A DNA stretch of 52,540 bases from Thermoproteota archaeon (GCA_030837285.1 JAUPKU010000106.1:1-52540), one strand, 5' to 3'; counted from the first letter of the stretch, positions 9,731 through 20,124 are shown. Translations and numbers: made by a program. Notes: generated by a model from the sequence alone, not told the origin.

Positions 9731-11227
9731 ATGAGTCTATTAGGACTTGACATAGGCACATCGGCCTGTAAATCATTCGTCTACAACCTTGAAGGTAATG
9801 TGGTCTCTTCATCTACTTACGAGTATACCATCCTACATCCAAAGCCATCTTGGTCAGAGTTGGATCCAGAAGAGGTCTGGAGCCAAATTGTAGCCTCTAT
9901 AAGGGAGAGCATCCTGAAAGCCAAAGCGGATCCGAAGCAGATTCAAGCGCTAAGCGTTTCTGCACTCGGCGATGAGATAATGCCCGTTGGAGCGGACTTA
10001 AAATGGACATATCCCACTATTCTGGGGTATGATCAGAGGGCGACCAAACAGTTCAAGGACATCCAGGAGAAACTAGGCATCTCCAGAATTGAGGAGATAA
10101 CGGGCGGTCGCAGCCTAAGCGTAGCGAGCAACATCAAGTGGCTCAAAGAAGAGATGCCTAACGTATACGAGAAGACTATGAAGCTCATAGGTTGGCACGA
10201 GTACTTGATGTGGAAGCTCTGCGGAAGACCCGTGATAGATCCAAGCCTGGCTTCCCGCACTGGCTTATATGATATCCGAAGAGCCCGATGGTCAACGGAG
10301 ATCCTTGATGCCTTAGGAACTGACTTCGACCATATGCCCGATATTGAATTTGCCGGAACTGCAGTTGGAGAAGTACAATCTGAAGCGGTCGAAGAAACGG
10401 GACTTGCAAGGGGAACAGCCGTTGTTGTGGGAGCGCATGACACTCCTGATTGTGCTCTACTCGGAGCGGGAGTTGTCTATGAAGACCTCGCGATAGATCT
10501 GACTGGGTCGTTTGAGAACATCACGGCAGTCGCGCCAAAGGATTCGGGAAGCCTGAAGACGCTTTGCTTAGGGATCAATAGGACCAGCGATATACCCATA
10601 TCTTCGATAGGCACTTTGCCGAGCGCGGGGAGCGTGTTCAAGTGGTATAGGGACACGTTCAGCCAGGAAGAGATGCTGGAGGCCAAGAACCAAAGAAAGG
10701 ACGTGTACGACCTCCTAACCGCTAAAGCCGCGCAATCTCCGCCTGGCTCCAACAATCTGATATTTCTTCCAACTTTCACCGCAAGAGATGCCCGAGGGGC
10801 GATAGTTGGACTGACCCTCGGACACAGAAAGAACGATGTCATTAGAGCAATTCTGGAGGGAATAAGCTATCAGCTGCGAGTGGAGCTCGAGCGTTCCAAA
10901 GAGAGGATGGCTAGAATTAAGGAGATTAGGGCTGTAGGTGGAGGAGCGAAGTCACCTTTCTGGGTGCAATTGAAGGCAGACGTATACAAGAAGTGGATGG
11001 TGACGCCATCCGTGCTGGAAGCAGGTTCTCTTGGCGCTGCCATTCTGGCAGGTATCGGAGTGGGCGCGTATAAAGACGCCTTTGAGGGAGTCAATGAGAC
11101 CTACAGGGAAAAAGACGTTTACGCTCCCGATGAGAAAGCGGTTAAAGTGTATGACAGGTACTTCGAGGTCTACAAGCGCTTAAAGCTAAGTCTTGAACCA
11201 GTCTTCGCGGACATGACGTCAAAATAG
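9731..11227 (+). CDS. FGGY-family carbohydrate kinase (xylulokinase-like)
   Basis: GLDIGTSACKSFVYN, VVGAHDTPDCALLGAG, RAVGGGAKSPFWVQLKADV. ATG at 9731 preferred to the upstream TTG. Confidence 0.88.
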   Translation: MSLLGLDIGTSACKSFVYNLEGNVVSSSTYEYTILHPKPSWSELDPEEVWSQIVASIRESILKAKADPKQIQALSVSALGDEIMPVGADLKWTYPTILGYDQRATKQFKDIQEKLGISRIEEITGGRSLSVASNIKWLKEEMPNVYEKTMKLIGWHEYLMWKLCGRPVIDPSLASRTGLYDIRRARWSTEILDALGTDFDHMPDIEFAGTAVGEVQSEAVEETGLARGTAVVVGAHDTPDCALLGAGVVYEDLAIDLTGSFENITAVAPKDSGSLKTLCLGINRTSDIPISSIGTLPSAGSVFKWYRDTFSQEEMLEAKNQRKDVYDLLTAKAAQSPPGSNNLIFLPTFTARDARGAIVGLTLGHRKNDVIRAILEGISYQLRVELERSKERMARIKEIRAVGGGAKSPFWVQLKADVYKKWMVTPSVLEAGSLGAAILAGIGVGAYKDAFEGVNETYREKDVYAPDEKAVKVYDRYFEVYKRLKLSLEPVFADMTSK

Positions 11228-11301
11228 CCATCGCGTGCACGATAGACGAACATTGCCATATTTCTATTAAATACTAAGAAGTGTAAGAGTATCTTAAGGA
11301 C

Positions 11302-12471
11302 GTGATTGCGATTATGGAGCGACCCTTAGGAGTAAGAATCTCTGAAAACGAGCTAGCTAGACGTTGGAAAGCAGTCCGAGAGGCGATGACAAAATCGGGG
11401 TTGGACTGCATAGTCATGCAAAACAATAATCAATACATGGGTGGATACTTCCGCTACTTCACTGACATGCCAGCTCAGACGTATGGTTCATCAGCAGTCT
11501 TCCCACTAGATGATGGAATTACCATAATCACCTCTGGACCACCTCAGACACTTGAGTGGCCATCGAGTTACGTGAAGAAGCGCATTAGCCTGCCCTACTT
11601 TCCAACTATTAACTCCACGAATACTTTGGATGCTAAGGCCGTGGTGGGACGCTTAAAGAGCAGAAGAGTAAGTCGGTAGGCTTCGTCTCGAAAGCATCAA
11701 TGCCCGCCTTCTTCTACGAGTATATCAGAGAGAATCTGCCTGAAGTTCATTTTAACGATGCGACAGACTTGGTGGACGACATCAAGATTGTCAAAAGCCA
11801 GGAAGAAATAGACCTAATTAGAAAGACAGTTGAATTACACGCCAACATCTTTGAAGCTACACTTGTTTTCCTTCGCCTAGGAGCAAAGGTCAACGAAAAA
11901 GTCTCAAGTATATCGGCTAGCGAGTGACATGGGCAGTGAATTCGGACAATGTGGCGTCGGCTGTGCGCCAGCAAGAACCCTCGCGAGAGCGCAGCCTAGC
12001 AGTCTGCTAAACCATGAGTTGAAGTATGGTCAAGTCTTCTTTCTAATAGAGTTCAATGGGGCAGAGGGCTTCTATGGTGAGATTTCTAGGACGGCATGTT
12101 TAGGCGTCGCACCTAAGCCATTGTTGGATTTGTGGCGGGACGCGGTTGAAGCGCAGGACAGAACCGCTGAAATTATGAAAGATGGGGCAGATCCGAGGGA
12201 ACTGTAAGACGTTCACAACAAGTATCTTGCTGGCAAAGGACTGCACGCCGAGGAACGGCTATATTCTCATGGCCAAGGGTATGACATGGTGGAGCGACCT
12301 AGCATATCATCAGGAGAAACGATGAAGATGAAAAAGGGCATGTTCATGGCGATACACCCCGAATCCTTCATTACGAAGGAGGCCAACGCCTTCTGCTGCG
12401 ATAACTTCCTCGTAACAGACTCTGGTGCCACAAAGCTGACAAGGACTCCCAGAGAAGTATTCATCGTATAA
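11302..12471 (+). pseudogene. M24-family (Xaa-Pro dipeptidase/creatinase-like) pseudogene
   Basis: Four consecutive ORFs (11302-11679, 11700-11927, 11929-12207, 12286-12471) reconstruct one M24 protein. Frameshifts near 11670 and 11905; in-frame TAA at 12205-12207 (DPREL*DVHNKYLAGKG). Confidence 0.8.
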
Positions 12472-12539
12472 AAACGGAAGAATGATTATTGAAGTCTGAT
12501 GACTTAGATGCTGGTCACGTTTGACTAGACGAAGAATTC

Positions 12540-13581
12540 TTGAAGGAGATAGAGTCAATCTCACTCCGAATCCGTGTTGAGAAGTCTGTGACCAAGAAGA
12601 TTGCAATCAGCAAAGCGAGGGAAGCGGAAATAATCTACGGAGGGTTGTTTGAGAAGGATATTCTCGCGGCAGCCCGAAGACTAAAGTGGGTTCAATGCCG
12701 TTTTGCTGGCGTGGACAGATTCCTCTTTCCAGAGATGCTGAGAAGCAGCGTTCTCCTGACGGACTCAAGCGGTGTCCATCAAATACAGGTTTCAGAGCAT
12801 GCGATGAGCCTAATGCTTTCTTGGACTAGAAAACTCCACGTGTTCATGAGAAATCAGATCAGAGGAGAATGGTGGAGGCTCGAAGGTACGTCTGTGTGTG
12901 ACGAATTATCTAGAAAGATCGTTGGCATAGTTGGCCTGGGGAATATCGGCGCCGAAATAGCTAAGAAAGTCAAAGCCTTTGACGCAAAGACGTTAGATCT
13001 TTATCATTCCAGAAGGATTCAGCTGCCACAGATCGACGAAATGCTGCCTATGGAAGAGCTCCCCACACTCCTAAGAAGATCCGACTTCGTGGTGTTAGCG
13101 TTGCCACTCTCAACCAGAACAAAAGGCATGTTTGGAGAAGACGAGTTTCGACAGATGAAGAGGTCAGCTGTCCTAGTGAATGTGGAACGAGGGGGGAGTT
13201 GTCCAAGAGAAAATGTTGATCAAGGCTCTCTAAGAGGGCTGGATTGCCGGCGCCTTATTGGATGTCTTCGAGACCGAGCCTCTTCCATCAGATTCAGCAT
13301 TATGGAAGATGGAGAACGTGATAATAACTCCGCATGTGGCAGGCACCACACCATACTACGATCAGAGAGCAGTCTCCCTCTTCACGGAGAACATAAAAAA
13401 GTACCGCAAAGGCGAACCCCTAAACAACATAGTAGACAAAACCAAAGCTTCTAACCCTCAATCGCATGCGATTTGTAATGGGATAATAGGTAGTGACCCA
13501 GTTAATCGATTTCCCGTGGTTTTTCACACATTCCTCAATGATGCTAGTCTTTTGCTTAGCCTACGCACCAGCTTTGGTTGA
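12540..13581 (+). pseudogene. D-2-hydroxyacid dehydrogenase pseudogene
   Basis: GIVGLGNIGAEIAKKV and RSAVLVNVERGG, then a frameshift in the G-run near 13191. The restored frame GVVQEKMLIKAL*EGWIAGALLDVFETEPL carries an in-frame TAA and continues to HVAGTTPYYDQRA. Confidence 0.85.
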
Positions 13582-14128
13582 TTTTCATATAGATGATCTT
13601 CTCGTTTAGGTCGAAAACTATCTGGTGGTAGTGCGTGTGCGGTATTACTCCTATCTTATTTTCGGGTAACATCACCCTCAGTATATAATTAATGAATGTT
13701 CTGTGGCTTATCACTACTATTTTCTTTGCGTGAAGCTGGCTTAGATAGTTGACTACCTGACTAGCTCGGGACAGTAACGCTGTAGGCGTTTCGATCCCGT
13801 TTTTCCTTAGAATTGTCTCATCCTGAGTCTGCAGCAGCCCGGTTTCTCTTGCATACACTAGTGTCTTTCCTTCTAACACGCCGAAGTCTCGTTCTCGGAG
13901 TTGCGGTATTGCCTGGATGTCAGAGTTTGGAAACAGTATCTCAGCGGTTTCACGCACTCGTTTCAATTCACTACAAAGGACGATATCAGGTTTGACAACA
14001 CATTCTCTTATTGAATAGAGTTTTTCCTTCCCGTTGTCACTGAGGGACGGGTCAGTAATGCCAATAATCACTTGTAACTCGTTCTCTCTTGTCAGACCAT
14101 GTCTCATCAATAACAATTCTTTCATCAA
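13556..14128 (-). CDS. histidine phosphatase (phosphoglycerate-mutase-like)
   Basis: ORF 190 aa; LLMRHGLTREN, LRERDFGVLEGK, VVISHRTFINYIL. Confidence 0.88.
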   Translation of the reverse strand: MMKELLLMRHGLTRENELQVIIGITDPSLSDNGKEKLYSIRECVVKPDIVLCSELKRVRETAEILFPNSDIQAIPQLRERDFGVLEGKTLVYARETGLLQTQDETILRKNGIETPTALLSRASQVVNYLSQLHAKKIVVISHRTFINYILRVMLPENKIGVIPHTHYHQIVFDLNEKIIYMKINQSWCVG

Positions 14129-14572
14129 ACTTCACTATGGCCTATCCTTTCTTGCATATTTTCTGCTTTATTTGTGCTATGCTTCCTCCTAACACGCAGT
14201 ATATGTACCTGCTAACACCAAGTTCGACATATCTAAACTAGAAAATGAAAGTTTTACGAGCGATGATCTTTCAGAAAGCTTTGAATAATCGTCTTTAGGT
14301 CGTCACTGTGCGATTCGGTGTATTGTCGGAACAGTTCTATATCTCTAACATAGAATTTCGCTAAGGACTAAGATAGCTATAAATTGACAGTGCAAAAGTC
14401 ATGGAATTTATTGGCTCGGTATTGCCCGAATGTCGGGAGTTCAAATCTTCCCGTCCTCGATCTCTTCTACGGAGCATGTTACAACAATTTGTCTTGTTTT
14501 CCGGCTGTTTTTCTGTATTCATGTTGGCAAGTCTTATATCCGTTCTTCTTAACATGTACTTCCGAAGGGATA

Positions 14573-15973
14573 ATGATGGAAAAAGAGTTTAAGACAATTT
14601 TTAATGGTGCGGAGACAACTGTGAAACTGCCATCGGAGAACATGAAGGCAGTGATCTCTTTTCATGATCGTCCAGGGCTTAAGGATCCTGAGGGGAAGAT
14701 GCGCAAGCTACTTGAGGATCCAATAGGCTGTGAGAAACTCGCAGACATAGTCAAGCGAGGTGACAAGGTCGCCCTGATCTCAGCCGAGTACACGATGATG
14801 CCGCAGACTTGGATTGTAGCTCCCGTAGTCGTTGATGCGTTGAAGAAGGCAGGGGTGAAGGATGAGGATATCACCCTCGTTAATGCTCCTGGAACACATC
14901 AGACTGAGGAGCAGCAGATGGTGAATCCGCTGGTTGCAAAACTCTTTGGAACCGTTTCAGGCAAGTACAGGATGGTTTACCACGACTGCGACAAGAAAGA
15001 CAAGCTGACGTACGTTGGCGAGACAAGCCAAGGCACCCCAGTATTCGTCAACAAGACGGTTATGGAAGCTGATGTTAAGATAGGCTTCAACTCGATACCA
15101 CCCCATCATTCAGCTGGCCACTGTGGAGGAGGAAAGATAATCATGCCTGGAGTATGCGGCAGAGCTTCCATTGGCGCTATGCACAGGCGGGTGATGTGTC
15201 CTGGCTTTAGAGAGTGGCAAGTTGGACTGCCAAATCCGAAGAATATGGTTCGGAAGGATATTCACGACTCAGCCCGTCTTGCTGGTTTGGACTTCTGCAT
15301 TGACGTCGTGAGCAACTCGCAGGGACAGATCATTGACATCTTCGCCGGAGACTTCGAGAAAGAGTACAACGAGGGAGTGACAAAGGTTTCCAGCAAACTC
15401 TACGGAACTGAGATGGATGGGAGAGCGGACATAGCCATACACCTACCAACCGCCAAGCCAATGTCACAGGGACCATTTGCAGACCCGAAGTACCTGACAG
15501 GGGCAATGCTACAACCCCTTCTCGCAGCTGACATGGCTACGAAGGATGATGGCATCTCCATCATCGTTCAGTCAGCGGAGGGAGGATTTGACTCCGCTGG
15601 AACACTGGGTGGGGGCTTCACGGATGTAGATCTCACGCTTGAGGCTAGACGAAAACGAGGCTACGTCGACCCGTTCAGGCACGTTACGAACGTGCTTCAA
15701 TACCTTAAGATGACTTCGGATGAGCTGGGTTGGATAATGGCTATGGGTCAGTATGACCTGCGAGACGCGTCACTCATGTGGCAGGGCAGAAAAACCCTTG
15801 ACAGCAAGAGAATGTTCCTAGCCTCACTCTTCCCCAAGGAGGTAGCGCTTACACTTGGCTTCAGATACGTGACTCCGAACTTTGATGAAGCGTTGAAGAA
15901 GGCCTTTGAGGAGAAGGGCAAGGACGCGACCATTGCAGTAATCCAAGGCGGTCGATATCCAATCATCAAGTAG
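14573..15973 (+). CDS. LarA-family protein, copy 2
   Basis: MMEKEFKTIFNGAETTVKLPSEN... closely parallels copy 1; PPHHSAGHCGGGKIIMPGVCGRASIGAMHRR. Start set at 14573; the upstream ORF extension is not homologous. Confidence 0.88.
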   Translation: MMEKEFKTIFNGAETTVKLPSENMKAVISFHDRPGLKDPEGKMRKLLEDPIGCEKLADIVKRGDKVALISAEYTMMPQTWIVAPVVVDALKKAGVKDEDITLVNAPGTHQTEEQQMVNPLVAKLFGTVSGKYRMVYHDCDKKDKLTYVGETSQGTPVFVNKTVMEADVKIGFNSIPPHHSAGHCGGGKIIMPGVCGRASIGAMHRRVMCPGFREWQVGLPNPKNMVRKDIHDSARLAGLDFCIDVVSNSQGQIIDIFAGDFEKEYNEGVTKVSSKLYGTEMDGRADIAIHLPTAKPMSQGPFADPKYLTGAMLQPLLAADMATKDDGISIIVQSAEGGFDSAGTLGGGFTDVDLTLEARRKRGYVDPFRHVTNVLQYLKMTSDELGWIMAMGQYDLRDASLMWQGRKTLDSKRMFLASLFPKEVALTLGFRYVTPNFDEALKKAFEEKGKDATIAVIQGGRYPIIK

Positions 15974-15984
15974 AGAACAAGACA

Positions 15985-16026
15985 GGGGATTAGACTATTA
16001 GAAGTTAATTCCCCATTTCTTTTTTC
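15985..16026 (+). terminator. hairpin plus T tract downstream of LarA copy 2
   Basis: GGGGATTA (15985-15992) pairs imperfectly with TTAATTCCCC (16005-16014), followed by atttcttttttc. A second hairpin CTACAATCGC/GCAATTGTAG (16026-16035/16043-16052) follows. Confidence 0.5.
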
Positions 16027-16177
16027 TACAATCGCAAAAGATGCAATTGTAGGCTTTCAATTACTATACCCTATAGTAACGTCCTATCTTTGACCCTCTG
16101 CCATAACTGAATTCGCATTATGACGATTTTGCATTCTCCTTAGGTCAAGTTTTAAGTTCTTAGAAGTAGACTATCTT

Positions 16178-17350
16178 ATGTGGATTTTTGGGAGAATAAG
16201 TTATTTGAAGATTACAGATGTTAAAGTTAGAATATTCCGTTTCCCTCCACTCAAGTTCAAGATTCATGAACAGTACAATGGGATCATTAGAAGCAGTCCA
16301 TGGGTTCAACGTACTCTGAACGTTACAGAAGTGGCCACCGACGAGGGAATTGTAGGAGTATGCCCCGGAGGAGACAAAGAGAAGATCGAGGGACGAATTA
16401 GGAGAGCGATAATTGGTGAGGATCCACTGGCGGTGGAGAGGATATGGCAGAAATTGTACATGGGCGACTACCGTAAGCCCGTGGCTAAAGGAGACTGGAT
16501 AACCACAATCAGCCACGTCGATATGGCCATCTGGGACATCGTCGGAAAAGCATCTAAACAACCAACTTACAAGCTCTTAGGTGGATATGCAGATAGGGTG
16601 CCAATATACGCTGCTGGAGGCTACTACTTCGAAGGTAAGAGCGAACAGGATTTGGCTGATGAGCTGAAAGGATTCGTGGAGCAGGGATATGACGCGGTGA
16701 AGATGAAGGTCGGTGCTTGGAGGTTCGGTGTGTCTATGGAGACTGACGTTAAGCGCGTCAAAGCCGCCAGAGAAGCCATAGGATCCAACATTAAGCTAAT
16801 GGTAGATGCTAACAACGCTTGGACCGCTAAGGAAGCCATCAAATTCATTAAAACTGTCGAACGTTATGAACTTTACTGGTTCGAAGAGCCGGTTGAGCCA
16901 GATGACTTCGAAGGCAGCGCCGAAGTAAAAGCCGCGACGAGCATCCTTGTCGCTTCGGGAGAGAACGAAGCCACCCGATGGGGTAGCCGCGACCTAATCG
17001 AATCTAGAGCCGTAGATGTAATTCAAGTAGACCCAGGTATCTGCGGCGGCTTCACAGAGATTCGGAAGATATCTGCAATGGCAAGTGCCCACCACATCTG
17101 GTTCGCCCCGCATGGAGGTCACATTCTGGGAGCAACGGCGGTTGCTGCAGCTCCGAATGGTCTCATCGTGGAGTCTTATCCAACTTCGAAATGGCGTCCA
17201 GAGAGTCCAATCGATCCTAACCATCCGGAGATTAAGCTTCTTGAGGAGTCAAACACCATTAAGAAAGGCTGGATCACTCTCTCTCAGAAGCCTGGTCTGG
17301 GCTACTATCTGAATGAGGACGTAGCTAAGAAATATGAAGTCAAAGATTAG
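16178..17350 (+). CDS. enolase-superfamily (mandelate racemase/sugar-acid dehydratase-like) enzyme
   Basis: ORF 390 aa; AVKMKVGAWRFG, LMVDANNAW, WFEEPVEPDDFEG, SGENEATRWG, APHGGH. Confidence 0.88.
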   Translation: MWIFGRISYLKITDVKVRIFRFPPLKFKIHEQYNGIIRSSPWVQRTLNVTEVATDEGIVGVCPGGDKEKIEGRIRRAIIGEDPLAVERIWQKLYMGDYRKPVAKGDWITTISHVDMAIWDIVGKASKQPTYKLLGGYADRVPIYAAGGYYFEGKSEQDLADELKGFVEQGYDAVKMKVGAWRFGVSMETDVKRVKAAREAIGSNIKLMVDANNAWTAKEAIKFIKTVERYELYWFEEPVEPDDFEGSAEVKAATSILVASGENEATRWGSRDLIESRAVDVIQVDPGICGGFTEIRKISAMASAHHIWFAPHGGHILGATAVAAAPNGLIVESYPTSKWRPESPIDPNHPEIKLLEESNTIKKGWITLSQKPGLGYYLNEDVAKKYEVKD

Positions 17351-17409
17351 TTTACTACGTACTTGCTTGCTCTCCCACCTATAGGAGGTGCCTTGCTTCT
17401 ATTCTAAGA

Positions 17410-17928
17410 TTAGATTATTAATCCTTTTTCTCTCTGGTCAACGTAATACTTTAGAGCTCCTACGTAGTATGGGAAGATGCTCTCCGGCGCTTTTTCTATG
17501 AGCTTCTTCAACTCGGAGATCTTAATCCACCGTGGGTTCATCGCTTCATTGACTTTCCCATAATCGATATCTCCATCTGCTTCGCAGCGGAAGATGAATC
17601 CTATTACTGAGCTGCCATGGAATGTGTTACCGCAGAAAGGGGTGAAGGCCATGCCAGTCTGCTCTCCATTTCCCTTGACCACTGTGGTGGTCTCTGGCTT
17701 GATCTTCGTGATTTCTAATCCCGTCTCTTCCCTCACTTCCCTCTTCAAAGCTGCGTAGACATCTTCGCCAGCTTCAATCTTGCCCCCCGGAATTTCGAAG
17801 GTTCCTGAGTAGCCTCCAGTAGGCTTCCATCTAGTTTGAACGTATATTGCTGTTTCACCGTCAATAATCCTCTCGATTATTGCTGATACAGAAACGATCA
17901 TGTACTTTGGTCTCTCTGGAGCACTCAA
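17410..17928 (-). CDS. NUDIX hydrolase
   Basis: GGKIEAGEDVYAALKREVREETGLEI Nudix box. Confidence 0.92.
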   Translation of the reverse strand: MSAPERPKYMIVSVSAIIERIIDGETAIYVQTRWKPTGGYSGTFEIPGGKIEAGEDVYAALKREVREETGLEITKIKPETTTVVKGNGEQTGMAFTPFCGNTFHGSSVIGFIFRCEADGDIDYGKVNEAMNPRWIKISELKKLIEKAPESIFPYYVGALKYYVDQREKGLII

Positions 17929-18077
17929 GGCAAGACCTCTTTAAACTGACTCTTTAATACTGAAAGGAATTAAACCCTTCGTATACTGAAAATTGTTTCT
18001 CAATTGAGGTTATGCCAAAACATAGACCTCTTAATAATTCCGGCGGTTGAGCTGTGGTTTCAAGTTAAAGTATGTTT

Positions 18078-20124
18078 CTAGACTATGCTTGATTGGTTAC
18101 CTGTCTTCTTGATTTGAATTGTCTTGTCAGCGAACTGGGCGAAAGTTTGATCGTGTGTGACTACGATTATCTGTCTTATCTTCAAATTAGAGAGCATCGT
18201 GGTAAGCCTTTCTATAGTTCGGTCTTCGTCTTCGTTTCCAAGATTCTCCGTAGGCTCATTGAGTATTAAAAGTTCCATGGGTGTTCCCGTTCTGGCTTCA
18301 TAGATGGCGTTTCCCAGTCCAATTCGGTAAGCTAAGGCGATCTCCGTTCTCTCCTCGCCTGACAAGTCTCTGTAACTCCGAACATAACCTTCAACGTTAA
18401 TCGTCGGAGTATACTCGTTATCTATCGCTATAGTGAAAGGCGAAGCTGGATTGAAGTCATTGTATACCTTCTGGATGTTGCGTTCTATAGACTTGAGGTA
18501 GAGGGTTCTAAGCGTGGGAAGAACGGCTCTGCATCCTCTTCTTATGCGTTGGAGTTCCTCGATAACCCGCTTTTGCTTCTCTGCTTCTTCGTGGGTCTTC
18601 TTTCCTTCCTGTATCTCTTCTGAAAGTTTCGTCAGATTAGTTTCATGTTCCTGTAAGTCACTTTGGACTTGTTGCACCTCAGTCTGAGCTATGTTGACTT
18701 TGGATGACTTCTTCATTCACTCGCTTCTCTTTCTAATATGAATGGTCTCATCATATTCGGGCAGGGAAATCTCTGTGACCTCTATCTGCTTCTCTATCAC
18801 ATTATTTGCAAATTGAATCGCATCCAGTTCTTTTTGAGTATTCTTCATCTGGAAGCCGATGCTCTAAATCTGAGTCTTTAGTCTCTCAATCTGATAAAAG
18901 AAGTCTATCAAGATTCTCAATGTAGGTTTTATAAGCCTTGAGCAGTTGCATTGAAGAGTCCAGAACTATCCCATTCTCCTTCACCTTCTTCTTGAGGTTT
19001 TCTAAATGTCTCGTTCGCTCAAGTCTGAATTCCTTAGCTTTGTGGGAGGAAAGGCGTTGACCACAGTAAGGGCAGATTTCGGTATCTGAAAGGGCAGACT
19101 CTCTGTTCTGCTCCTCTTCGATTATCTTCTCATCTGTGTTGATCATGCTAAGTGTTTCCACCGTCATCCTATCAAGCCTATCAGCTGTATCCTTCAGAGA
19201 AGTCAGATCATCTTCTCCTTCATATCCAATCTTATTGAGGTCTACCCAAAGTCCCTTCACTTGTTCTTCAAGTTTCTTCTTCTCCTCCGTTAGGTCTTTC
19301 ATGCTCTGCTTGAGAGTGGAGACTCTTCCCTTGAGTCCCTCAGCCTTCGCCACTCCATCGGCTAACTGTCTCTTCTTCGCCTCAATCTTTTTTCTCTCCT
19401 CGTTATGCCGTCTGGAAATTTGGTCGTAGCTCCAGCTCTTCCCTCTCAAACCTATAGCGTTCTTGAGCCTTTCGATTCCTCTTCCTCAGATCCTCTATCT
19501 GCGTTAGAGTGCTCTCATACTCTTTGGAACGCAATTCAATATCATATTTCAATGCTTCTTCAGTTAACCGCCGAGAATACCCTCCCTCTCCCTTATGATC
19601 TCGCCCAATTCCTTCCAAGCAACTTCAAAGGCGTCGAAGCCGAGGAGGCTGTCCACAACACTCTTCCTAGAACGCTCGTCCATATTGAGAAGCTTTTTCA
19701 ACTCCTCCTGCCTAGCTAGACAAGTGTACTCCAAAAGTTCATCATCAATTCTAAGGAGTTCTCTAACATCTCGGTTCAGGTCTCCAGCTTTACCAACTGT
19801 GTGTACTAGGTCATTAACCTCAAACTTTAGTTCAGAATCCTGGGAAATTCTATTCTTCACCCTCGCAAGCCCTCGGGTTATAATGAAGTTTCTTCCTTGG
19901 TCTTCAACTTGCAGAATTGCTTTGGATCGGTTGGAACCTTCCCTCATCAAACCAGAATAATCTCTAAAAGCATCATCACCGAATAGTACAAATTCAGTGG
20001 CTGAGATCATAGAGGATTTCCCAGCTCCCTTCGACCCGACGATCGCTGTGAAGCCTTCCGGGAATGGAATGTAACCGTCTCTCCATGAGCGAATTCCCTC
20101 CAGTCGAAGACTCTTCAAAATCAT
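18078..20124 (-). pseudogene. rad50: Rad50-like SMC ATPase pseudogene
   Basis: Fragments 20124-19564 (Walker A GSKGAGKSSM), 19618-19403, 19449-18886 (zinc hook CPYCGQ), 18716-18078 (YRDLSGEERTEIALAYRIGLG, LLILNEPTENLG). Frameshifts near 19570, 19430 and 18895; in-frame TAG 18864-18866 and TGA 18717-18719. Confidence 0.88.

Noticed and set aside
14384-14572. N-terminal extension of the LarA copy 2 ORF
   Set aside because: The extension overlaps the tRNA-like segment and has no counterpart in copies 1 or 3; homology begins at MMEKEFKT (14573).
6910-17350. Integrative mobile element or transposon carrying the LarA island
   Set aside because: No transposase, integrase or terminal inverted/direct repeats seen; only the T-arm relic hints at it, which is not enough.
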